DNA of 57,852 nt from Sinanaerobacter chloroacetimidivorans (GTDB lineage: Bacteria; Bacillota; Clostridia; Peptostreptococcales; Anaerovoracaceae): the NCBI RefSeq assembly GCF_018128545.1, contig NZ_JAGSND010000022.1, positions 1-57,852 on the forward strand. Direction: 5' to 3'. The position numbers were made by a program, and so were the translations under genes. Under the pieces are notes generated by a model, which did not search any database, was not told the DNA's origin, and was given only the letters and a program-made list of their open reading frames with translations. Below are positions 50,683 through 57,852 of this stretch, one piece after another (positions within the stretch are counted from its first letter, which is position 1; each line of letters begins with the position of its first letter).

Positions 50683-51276
50683 TTAAGATTGCATAAGGTC
50701 GATAGAAATTTGTTGCAAATCCAAGTTGTCTTGTATTTCTTCGTCATCATGAACCACGCTGACGATATCCTCAATCTCAGGTAAATCCTTCAGGTCTTTA
50801 AAACCAAAGTTTTTCAGAAAACCTTTGGTTGTTCCAAATAAAATAGGGCGCCCGATTCCGGAGGATCTTCCTGCCTCCTCTACCAGACCTTTTTTCATCA
50901 GACCTTCAATAACTCTGTCACATTTGATTCCTCTGATTGCTTCTATTTCGCCTTTTGTTACAGGCTGCTTGTAAGCGATAATAGCCAGAACTTCCAGGGC
51001 AGATTGAGACAATTTTTTTTCTTTTACAGGCGTACAGAGCCTTTCTATGTATTCATTATTTGCTATATTCGTACAGAATTGAAAGCTTTTATCAATTTCT
51101 CTGATGAGAATACCTCTGCCTTCCAGCTCATACTCTTCTTGAAGTTCCTTGAAGCAATCATAAGCATCCTTCCAATTTATATTGAAAATTTCTGCCGCAA
51201 CCTTTACATCCAGAGGCTCTCCCCATACAAAGAGCATGGATTCAAAAGCAGATTTTATTGTTTTTTTGCTTGTCAT
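50683..51276 (-). CDS. scpB: Chromosome segregation/condensation protein ScpB
   Basis: 197 aa. Two winged-helix domains: KTIKSAFESMLFVWGEPLDVKVAAEIF and LSQSALEVLAIIAYKQPVTKGEIEAIRGIKCDRVIEGLMKKGLVEEAGR. Binds ScpA and the SMC ATPase. Overlaps scpA by 4 bp. Confidence 0.96.
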   Translation of the reverse strand: MTSKKTIKSAFESMLFVWGEPLDVKVAAEIFNINWKDAYDCFKELQEEYELEGRGILIREIDKSFQFCTNIANNEYIERLCTPVKEKKLSQSALEVLAIIAYKQPVTKGEIEAIRGIKCDRVIEGLMKKGLVEEAGRSSGIGRPILFGTTKGFLKNFGFKDLKDLPEIEDIVSVVHDDEEIQDNLDLQQISIDLMQS

Positions 51277-52049
51277 GAAATGGTGCTCCTTTCTTCTTGC
51301 GGCTGGTCTTCCTCGTTACTGCGCAGACTTAATGTAATCTCACCAAAATTTATATTCTGTTTTACCATAATGGATTTTTGCCGTATCATTTCCAGCATGG
51401 ATACAAAGGTAAGCACTACCTCATAGCGGCTGGTTTGGGGCTTCAATAATTCTCGAAAGCTCAATCTTTTTTTGTCCTTCAAGCGGAAGAGATTTTTTAT
51501 GTAGTCAATGGTGGATTCAATACTTATTTTTTGCCGTTCTACCCGCTCATAATTCTTTTTGATTTCTTCCAATTTTTTCTTCTTTTGAAGAAAAATATGA
51601 AACGCTTTTACAAACTGGGCCAGGTCAAGATTCAGATATTCGTCCGGTTCTTTTGTATAAGGAGCCAAATCTTCCTTCGGTTTTTCATAAATCCGCAGAT
51701 TCTGCGCTTCCTGCTGTTCCAGCAGTTCCGCTGCAGCTTTGAATTTCTTATATTCCAGAATTCGTTGTACCAATTCGGTCCTGGGATCTTCATAAAGCGC
51801 CTCGGAACCCTCCGGTTTTATTTTCGGGAGCAGCATTTTGGACTTTATTTCAATTAACGCAGCCGCCAATACCATAAATTCTCCGGCTAAAATAACATCC
51901 AGAGCCTGCATTCGCTCTACGTATTCCATATATTGCTTCGTAATTTCCGATACCTGAATATCATAGATGTTCATCTCGGCATTTTCTATGAGGTATACAA
52001 GCAAATCAAATGGTCCTTCAAATATGTCAAGTTTAATCTTATATGACAT
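51273..52049 (-). CDS. scpA: Chromosome segregation/condensation protein ScpA
   Basis: 258 aa kleisin. Starts MSYKIKLDIFEGPFDLLVYLIENAEMNIYDI, typical of ScpA, with FMVLAAALIEIKSKMLLP and a C-terminal winged helix (VVLTFVSMLEMIRQKSIMVKQNINFGEITL). Bridges the SMC heads. smc itself is not in the window. Confidence 0.96.
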   Translation of the reverse strand: MSYKIKLDIFEGPFDLLVYLIENAEMNIYDIQVSEITKQYMEYVERMQALDVILAGEFMVLAAALIEIKSKMLLPKIKPEGSEALYEDPRTELVQRILEYKKFKAAAELLEQQEAQNLRIYEKPKEDLAPYTKEPDEYLNLDLAQFVKAFHIFLQKKKKLEEIKKNYERVERQKISIESTIDYIKNLFRLKDKKRLSFRELLKPQTSRYEVVLTFVSMLEMIRQKSIMVKQNINFGEITLSLRSNEEDQPQEERSTIS

Positions 52050-52136
52050 GCACCGCTCCTTGTTGAAATTTTATTGGTTCCGTACAAGAGAATCCAAGTT
52101 TGTCCAATATCCCCTATATTATCATAAAGCATCTGT

Positions 52137-53015
52137 TCATTCAAGTTTTGCCTCGTGGTAATTGTAGTACAAGAGTCCGCAAATTGTGATAATTCCTCCC
52201 ACCAATTGCCACAAGGTCGGAATTTCCCCAAAAAATATCACTGCCATGGCAGAAGCGAAAATAGCTTCCCCGTTCTCTATGGTGGAGATATATAGGGGCG
52301 TCACATGTCCTAAGCACCAGTTAAATACAGCATGTGCACCGATTTGGCAGACAATAGCCATTGCAAAAAGGTACCCATAATCCATGGAGGAATACCCGGT
52401 AAAAGGTGTTTTCGTTGCAAACATTCCAATGGTAAAAACCACCCAGGAAACGCTGAATACAAGAAAAACATATACGGTTGCATTGATATTTTTTCTCAGC
52501 CTTCTGCCGGCAAGAAAATAGAGGGCCAGAAAAATAGCGCCCAGAAAAGCCATAATATCGCCATAAATTGCATTTCCCGAAAAGCTGTAATCCCCGCCGG
52601 TAATGATTGCGGCCCCGAGAAGGGCGATCAGTACGCCGGCCACCGCTTTCAAATTGGTTTTTTCCCGAAGGACAAGTGCAGTAATGGCTAGAATGATGAT
52701 AGGATGCGTAGAGCATATTACTACGGCACTGGCCACCGTGGTATTTTCTATGGATGTAAACCAGGTAAAAAAATGAGCGCTTAGAAAAAGCCCCGCTAAA
52801 ATGCAGCCCATAAGCTGCCTGCGGGTAATGGAAAGAAGCTCCTTTTTATGCCAGAAAATAACCGCCAGAGTAAAGAAAGGCAGTGCATAGGTAAGTCTGT
52901 AGAACCCCACGGCGATGGATGATGCATTAATTAATCGGATAAAAATAGCGGAGGTTGAGGCCGAAAGAACACCAGCTACCACTACTTTTTTTGCATTTCG
53001 TTCAAAAATGTTCAT
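52137..53015 (-). CDS. EamA-family (DMT) transporter 1
   Basis: 292 aa with ten membrane helices in two EamA halves; the second half ends YISTIENGEAIFASAMAVIFFGEIPTLWQLVGGIITICG. Members export amino acids or other metabolites. Substrate unknown. Not closely related in sequence to its neighbour EamA 2 beyond family level. Confidence 0.9.
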   Translation of the reverse strand: MNIFERNAKKVVVAGVLSASTSAIFIRLINASSIAVGFYRLTYALPFFTLAVIFWHKKELLSITRRQLMGCILAGLFLSAHFFTWFTSIENTTVASAVVICSTHPIIILAITALVLREKTNLKAVAGVLIALLGAAIITGGDYSFSGNAIYGDIMAFLGAIFLALYFLAGRRLRKNINATVYVFLVFSVSWVVFTIGMFATKTPFTGYSSMDYGYLFAMAIVCQIGAHAVFNWCLGHVTPLYISTIENGEAIFASAMAVIFFGEIPTLWQLVGGIITICGLLYYNYHEAKLE

Positions 53016-53143
53016 ATTGTTATTGCTCCATAACTATCATGTAAATATAATCTGATCTGTTCTCACCAAAATACAATACCATTTTTTAAGAGGTTTGTCG
53101 CAGCAATTCTCATATTGCGAATTTTCAGAAATTACCGTGTGAT

Positions 53144-54031
53144 TCAATTATCAATTGAATCACGCTGGCAAATGAAAACGCCTAGAATAATAAGCGCTGC
53201 CGTAAGCAGCTTGACAGGCTGCAGAACCTCGCCAAGGAGCATCACAGCCAGCAAGATGGAAAAGACAGGAACCAGATTAATAAAGATAGATGTTTTCCCT
53301 GGACCAATTTCTTTAATCGCCATCTGCTGCACCAGGTATCCGATCACAGAGGGGAAAATGCTCATATAAATAACTGCACCATAGGCAGACAGCGGTACGG
53401 ACAAGAGAAATGTCCACGGCTTCTCATAGAGTACGAAGGGAATCAACGCTGCGGTACATACAACAAAACTATAGAATGTCATGGCAAGAGATGGGATTTC
53501 CTTCCCTTTACTTTTGCTGAAAACGCTGTAAGCTGCCCATGCTGATACAGCACCAAGCATCCAGAGATCCCCTTTATTAAAGGAAAAATCCTTTAGCAAA
53601 GAAAGGTCGGCACCTGTAATGGTAAGAAGTACTCCTGAAAAAGAAAGCAGGATTCCGGCCAGCTGTTTTATTTTTAATTTCTGTTTCAGGAAAAGAAAAG
53701 CCATAAGCACCGTTACCATAGGGTTAGCAGCGGCAATGATGGACGAGTTGATGGCAGTTGTACTCTTTAATGCGGTAAAGAACAGTACATGGTAACCAAA
53801 CATACCCACAAGTCCGGTAAAAAGATATACCGGCAGATGTCCGATTTCAAACTGATACGTTTCTTTCTGCCTTTTCATAACAAAATACAGGATGATCACT
53901 GCAATGAAAAATCTAAGAAAAGTCAAGGTGAAGGTAGGTATGTATGGTACACTGTATTTTCCAGCAATAAAAGCTCCGGACCAGAACATTGCAGAGCACA
54001 CCATCAGGATATAGATTCGATTTGTTGTCAT
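53144..54031 (-). CDS. EamA-family (DMT) transporter 2
   Basis: 295 aa with ten helices. Family motifs: FWSGAFIAGKYSVPYIPTFTLTFLRF, and FINLVPVFSILLAVMLLGEVLQPVKLLTAALIILGVF in the second repeat. Lies 128 bp from EamA 1 and 44 bp after mtnA in the same direction, so the three may be co-transcribed, possibly exporting a product linked to methionine salvage (inference). Confidence 0.9.
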   Translation of the reverse strand: MTTNRIYILMVCSAMFWSGAFIAGKYSVPYIPTFTLTFLRFFIAVIILYFVMKRQKETYQFEIGHLPVYLFTGLVGMFGYHVLFFTALKSTTAINSSIIAAANPMVTVLMAFLFLKQKLKIKQLAGILLSFSGVLLTITGADLSLLKDFSFNKGDLWMLGAVSAWAAYSVFSKSKGKEIPSLAMTFYSFVVCTAALIPFVLYEKPWTFLLSVPLSAYGAVIYMSIFPSVIGYLVQQMAIKEIGPGKTSIFINLVPVFSILLAVMLLGEVLQPVKLLTAALIILGVFICQRDSIDN

Positions 54032-54075
54032 GTTTCCTCCGGGTCATTCCTTACATTCAGCAATGGAAGACTGAT

Positions 54076-55191
54076 CTACTCAGCCTTCCTGGTTTCGTTT
54101 TCAAACAGTTTTGCGATGCTCTCCTCATAGGGCGGATAAAGAATTCCTTTTTCCGTTATCACCGCTGTGATATATTTGGCATCTGTCACATCGAAGGCCG
54201 GATTGTAGGTCTTGATTCCTTCCGGTGCCATGCTCTTGGCATACCACATTTTATAGATCTCTTCCCCTTCTCTCAGTTCTATGTGAATATCCTTCCCTGT
54301 CTTAGTATTGATATCAATGGTAGAAGTGGGGACAAACATATAAAAAGGAATCCCGTATTCCTTTGCCAGGATTGCCACCCCAGATGTACCGATTTTATTC
54401 GCACCATCACCATTGGCAGCCATTCTGTCGCAGCCTACAACAATGGCATCCACCCACCCGTTTTTCATCACGATGGATGCCATATTATCACAAATCAAGG
54501 TGGTGTCAATACCAACCTGGGAGAGTTCCCAGGCAGTGAGCCTTGCCCCTTGCAGTAACGGTCTGGTTTCATCAGCAAAAACTTTAAAATCATACCCCCG
54601 CTCCTGCCCAATATACAGCGGCGCCAAACAGGTGCCATATTTCGCCGTGGCGATAGTCCCTGCGTTGCAATGGGTCAAAATCCCCATTCCAGGTTTTAAA
54701 AGAGACAAGCCATATTCCCCCATAGTACGGCAGGACGCTTCGTCTTCCAATCTGATCTTCTCCGCCTCCAGGAACAGCCCCTCCCGAATCTCTGCAAATA
54801 GTTGCTCCCAGCTCTTGCATTCCGACGCTTCTTCTGTTTTCTTCAATTTCGGATCGAATTTCTGAAGCGCACTCTCCATTCTGTCCAGTGCCCAAAAAAG
54901 ATTCACAGCTGTAGGACGGGATGAAGCAAGATAGTTTTTAACATCCATAAATTTTTTATAATAGTCTTCATAACTGTCGGCCGCTATGTCTTTCACAGAA
55001 AGGTATAGTCCATAGCCCGCTGCCACACCGATGGCAGGCGCACCTCTTACTTTCAGCTTATAAATTGCATCCCATACATCCTCCTTGGTGAAAAGCTCCT
55101 GGTATACTGTTTCACCGGGCAGCAGGGTCTGATCCAGAATCAGCATCCTGCCATCTGTAAATGTAACCGGCGATATATTTAAAATTTCCAT
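54076..55191 (-). CDS. mtnA: S-methyl-5-thioribose-1-phosphate isomerase
   Basis: 371 aa. eIF2B-like fold with MtnA signatures: [33 protein letters not shown] (catalytic cysteine), [20 protein letters not shown] (catalytic aspartate) and [10 protein letters not shown]. Isomerises methylthioribose-1-P to methylthioribulose-1-P in methionine salvage. No SAM riboswitch seen upstream. Other salvage genes are not in the window. Confidence 0.94.
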   Translation of the reverse strand: MEILNISPVTFTDGRMLILDQTLLPGETVYQELFTKEDVWDAIYKLKVRGAPAIGVAAGYGLYLSVKDIAADSYEDYYKKFMDVKNYLASSRPTAVNLFWALDRMESALQKFDPKLKKTEEASECKSWEQLFAEIREGLFLEAEKIRLEDEASCRTMGEYGLSLLKPGMGILTHCNAGTIATAKYGTCLAPLYIGQERGYDFKVFADETRPLLQGARLTAWELSQVGIDTTLICDNMASIVMKNGWVDAIVVGCDRMAANGDGANKIGTSGVAILAKEYGIPFYMFVPTSTIDINTKTGKDIHIELREGEEIYKMWYAKSMAPEGIKTYNPAFDVTDAKYITAVITEKGILYPPYEESIAKLFENETRKAE

Positions 55192-55422
55192 TGCAATTCC
55201 CTCCTGGTTTTATCGTTTTTTCCCGCCGCACAAACAATTCTTTTTTCTGAATCTGAGAGGCGCTTGTATGATTCTTAACGTTTCTGATATAATAATGAAC
55301 CAATAAGTATTATACCATTATTCCTGAAAAGTAAGTATATATAATTCATCAATAAGGGTTCAAAGGAAAGGGCCCTGCAAAGTTCAGCCTATAAGCAATA
55401 GAAGGCAAAGAAAGGCGACGAT

Positions 55423-56391
55423 ATGAAAATTGTAATACTGGATGGATATACCATCAATCCCGGCGACTTGAGCTGGAGCGAATTTGACAAAGTGGGAGAG
55501 GTTACGGTTTATGACAGAACTTCTCAAGACCAGCTGATTCAGCGTATCGGCAAAGCGGAAGCGGTGCTGACATCAAAATGTGTTCTGACGAAAGAGGTCA
55601 TGGAACAGTGCCCTAATCTCAGCTATATTGGAATACTGGCAACAGGCATCAATATGGTTGACCTGGCCTATGCCAATGAGCGGGAGATAAAGGTTACCAA
55701 TATTCCGGCCTATTCAACTGAATCCGTTGCCCAGCTTACCATTTCTTTGCTTCTTGAAATATGCAATCGGGTTCAAAAGCACAGTGATGCAGTCACAAAA
55801 GGTCTTTGGAGCGAATCGAAGGATTTCTGCTTTACCGTATCGCCTCAGATGGAGCTAATGGGGAAAACAATCGGCATTATAGGATTTGGAAATATCGGCA
55901 GGAGAGTCGCAAGGATTGCTGAGGCTTTCGGTATGAGGGTTTTAATTTCTACTCGTTATCCGGATCGTAATTTTGCAACGGAGCAAATTCATTTTGCCAA
56001 TGAAGAAGAAATACTTTCTTCTTCAGATATAATAAGCCTGCATTGTCCGCTAACCGAGAGCAATAAAGGATTTATCAATCAAAGCACCCTATCCAAAATG
56101 AAAGATGGTGTGATCCTGCTAAATACATCAAGAGGCCCTCTCATTAACGAAGCGGATCTGAAGAGAGCATTGGAAACCGGCAAAGTCTATGCTGCAGGCC
56201 TGGATGTATTATCCGCAGAGCCGCCCAGGGAAGGAAACCCATTAATCGGCATGGATTCCTGCATCATCACACCGCATATTGCATGGATTACCAAAGAATC
56301 ACGCATACGCCTTATTGGTATTGCGGCAGCCAATTTGACCGCCTTTGCAGGGGGCAAAGAGTTAAATTCTGTCAATCACCTGAAAAGCTAA
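55423..56391 (+). CDS. D-2-hydroxyacid dehydrogenase (hydroxypyruvate reductase-like)
   Basis: 322 aa. NAD-binding GIIGFGNIGRRVARIAEAFG, catalytic arginine in NTSRGPLINE, glutamate in DVLSAEPPREGNPL and histidine in ITPHIAW. N-terminal substrate domain includes ILATGINMVDLAYANEREIKVTNIPAYSTESVAQ. Reduces a 2-keto acid such as hydroxypyruvate or glyoxylate; substrate not certain. Confidence 0.92.
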   Translation: MKIVILDGYTINPGDLSWSEFDKVGEVTVYDRTSQDQLIQRIGKAEAVLTSKCVLTKEVMEQCPNLSYIGILATGINMVDLAYANEREIKVTNIPAYSTESVAQLTISLLLEICNRVQKHSDAVTKGLWSESKDFCFTVSPQMELMGKTIGIIGFGNIGRRVARIAEAFGMRVLISTRYPDRNFATEQIHFANEEEILSSSDIISLHCPLTESNKGFINQSTLSKMKDGVILLNTSRGPLINEADLKRALETGKVYAAGLDVLSAEPPREGNPLIGMDSCIITPHIAWITKESRIRLIGIAAANLTAFAGGKELNSVNHLKS

Positions 56392-56418
56392 CCCTATTTT
56401 ACTTGAAATTATTTGATT

Positions 56419-56447
56419 AAAATGGAGAGAAATTATCTCTCCATTTT
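56419..56447. terminator. Bidirectional terminator between hydroxyacid dehydrogenase and purD
   Basis: AAAATGGAGAGA/TCTCTCCATTTT, a 12-bp stem with a 5-base loop and a T run on each side. The purD stop codon overlaps the loop, so the hairpin includes the last codons of purD. Confidence 0.9.
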
Positions 56448-57701
56448 TCTTAGCAGTCCTATATCCGTTCTGTATTGAGCACCTTCAAATATAATGCGGG
56501 TTACATTGTCATAGGCTTTTTTCCTCGCTTCCTCGTGTGTTTCGCCAAGTGCAGTAATGCCTAAGACCCGTCCCCCGTCGGTAACGATATCTTGGTCTAC
56601 TAATTTTGTACCACTGTGGAATACCAGCACATCCTCATCCACGTCATGAAGCCCCTCGATTAGATTTCCCTTTTTATATTCGCCGGGATAGCCGCATGAA
56701 GCCATTACAACACATACGGCTCTTCTGTCATCCCATTCCAGCTTCTGCTCAGCCAGCCGATCCTCCATGACGGCCTCCATGATATCTACCAGGTCTGATT
56801 TCATTCTCGGCAGAACCGACTGTGTTTCCGGATCACCGAAACGATTATTGAATTCTATTACTTTCGGACCTTCCTCTGTGATCATTAACCCAATAAACAA
56901 AACGCCTTTAAAGTCGAGTCCATCCTTCTGAAATCCCTGAAGGGTAGGCTTCAGAACCCGCTCGTTTATCTGCTCTTTGATTTCATCGGTAAAAATCAGG
57001 CTAGGAGAATAGGTTCCCATCCCTCCGGTATTTAAGCCTTTATCATTATCATAAATCCTTTTATAGTCTTGGGCGGATTCCATAGGAAGAATGGTCTTTC
57101 CATCAACAAAACAGAGTACCGATGCCTCAATCCCTGACAAAAATTCTTCCACTACCACCTTTTCACCGGCAGCTCCAAAAATCTTATCACCCATCATTTC
57201 CTCGATGGCTTTTTCAGCCGCAGCACGATCTTCCGCAATGACGACCCCTTTTCCGGCAGCCAGGCCGTCAGCCTTCAACACCATAGGATAGCCGAAAATT
57301 CCGATGGCCTTTTTTAATTGCTCCATATCGGTATACTCTTTGTACCCAGCCGTAGGTATTTTATGCCGGGCCAAGAAGGCTTTGGTAAAAGATTTGCTGC
57401 CCTCAAGCCGGGCACATTTTTGATTCGGACCAAAGGCTTTTATCCCAACTTCCTTAAGAGCATCTACAATACCCATGGAAAGGGGCACCTCCGGCCCGAT
57501 CACAGCAAAATCAATCTCCTTTTCCTTTGCAAAGGAACAAATCTTATCTATCTCTTCTGCATTTATGGGCACACATTCCGCAAGTGCGGCAATTCCCGGA
57601 TTCCCAGGGGCACAGTAGAGTTTTTTCACTCTCGGGCTTTGGACAAGCTTCCATGCAATGGCATGTTCCCGTCCTCCGCCTCCTACGATCAGAATTTTCA
57701 T
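56433..57701 (-). CDS. purD: Phosphoribosylamine-glycine ligase
   Basis: 422 aa, full length. ATP-grasp enzyme of purine synthesis: MKILIVGGGGREHAIAWKL, KADGLAAGKGVVIAED, GVLFIGLMITEEGPKVIEFNNRFGDPETQ. Joins glycine to phosphoribosylamine to make GAR. In many Clostridia it ends a pur operon; the upstream genes would lie past the right edge. Confidence 0.97.
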   Translation of the reverse strand: MKILIVGGGGREHAIAWKLVQSPRVKKLYCAPGNPGIAALAECVPINAEEIDKICSFAKEKEIDFAVIGPEVPLSMGIVDALKEVGIKAFGPNQKCARLEGSKSFTKAFLARHKIPTAGYKEYTDMEQLKKAIGIFGYPMVLKADGLAAGKGVVIAEDRAAAEKAIEEMMGDKIFGAAGEKVVVEEFLSGIEASVLCFVDGKTILPMESAQDYKRIYDNDKGLNTGGMGTYSPSLIFTDEIKEQINERVLKPTLQGFQKDGLDFKGVLFIGLMITEEGPKVIEFNNRFGDPETQSVLPRMKSDLVDIMEAVMEDRLAEQKLEWDDRRAVCVVMASCGYPGEYKKGNLIEGLHDVDEDVLVFHSGTKLVDQDIVTDGGRVLGITALGETHEEARKKAYDNVTRIIFEGAQYRTDIGLLRKMER

Positions 57702-57852
57702 AGTTCCTCCCTTTTTTTATCTCAAATCAATATTTATTAGTTTGTGAAACTAAGTCACAATTTTTTTCTGATCAGCAAAAGGTCTAATTTTATGTGATAA
57801 CGCAAAGCTGGTTCGCAGTTTTGATATTTTCATAACCTCATCTCATGATTTT
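57702..57852. other. Window end upstream of purD
   Basis: 151 bp holding the purD ribosome-binding site (GGGAGGAAC) and AT-rich sequence. No gene or riboswitch recognised. Confidence 0.5.

Noticed and set aside
55192..55422. SAM riboswitch before mtnA
   Set aside because: No S-box-like conserved core or terminator pair was seen in the leader.
1..57852. tRNA or rRNA genes
   Set aside because: No cloverleaf-like or rRNA-like segments were noticed on reading; a tRNA search program would settle it.

Overview
The window reads as a chromosomal segment of a strictly anaerobic, amino-acid-fermenting Gram-positive bacterium of the Clostridia. Evidence: clostridial lysine-fermentation genes, a [4Fe-4S] SdaAA/SdaAB serine dehydratase, lipoprotein solute-binding proteins, strong AGGAGG-type ribosome-binding sites, DUF3793/flavodoxin/DUF2325 genes, and no outer-membrane genes. 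I cannot name the species.

Layout. (1) 1-11,730: lysine fermentation. On the minus strand, in transcription order: a sigma-54 activator, kdd, kamA, kamB, kamC, kamD, kamE and a CoA-transferase alpha subunit cut by the window edge. kal is divergent on the plus strand. kdd and kal each have a clear -24/-12 promoter with an inverted repeat at the same distance upstream. The activator's sensor region is a Kdd-like dehydrogenase that has lost its nucleotide-binding glycines. An 86-bp repeat array fills the kamA leader. (2) 11.7-17.7 kb: housekeeping and miscellaneous genes (MnmM-type methyltransferase, RluB-type pseudouridine synthase, amidase, FAD oxidoreductase, two exported or membrane proteins). 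(3) 18.4-29.6 kb, locus A: a membrane-anchored sugar sensor, histidine kinase and AraC-type response regulator, then a terminator-like hairpin, then an AfuABC/FbpABC-type importer, TIM-barrel isomerase, PfkB kinase and MgtC. (4) 29.6-41.8 kb, locus B: a second PfkB kinase, a MalFGK/Ugp-type importer, a metallo-beta-lactamase-fold hydrolase and a second MgtC about 95% identical to the first. A phospholipase-D-like protein, serine dehydratase, a GntR/HutC regulator and the importer ATPase lie nearby. Locus B has a promoter with a HutC-type operator. (5) 41.9-49.5 kb: AraC regulator, [NiFe] hydrogenase without a Tat signal plus a cytochrome-b5-like protein, a diguanylate cyclase, an iron-sulfur flavin reductase, and a DUF2325/flavodoxin/DUF3793 operon behind three palindromes. 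(6) 49.5-57.8 kb: DacF-type carboxypeptidase, ScpAB, two EamA transporters, MtnA, a D-2-hydroxyacid dehydrogenase and PurD.

How it works together. KamA converts lysine to beta-lysine, KamDE moves the second amino group, Kdd oxidises 3,5-diaminohexanoate, and Kal deaminates 3-aminobutyryl-CoA. The Kce cleavage enzyme is not in the window and probably lies beyond the left edge. Loci A and B look like two versions of one plan: import a sugar or sugar phosphate, phosphorylate or isomerise it, and express MgtC with it. A family of about 80-bp double-hairpin repeats is scattered through the same regions; one copy sits at a site that is empty in the paralogous locus.
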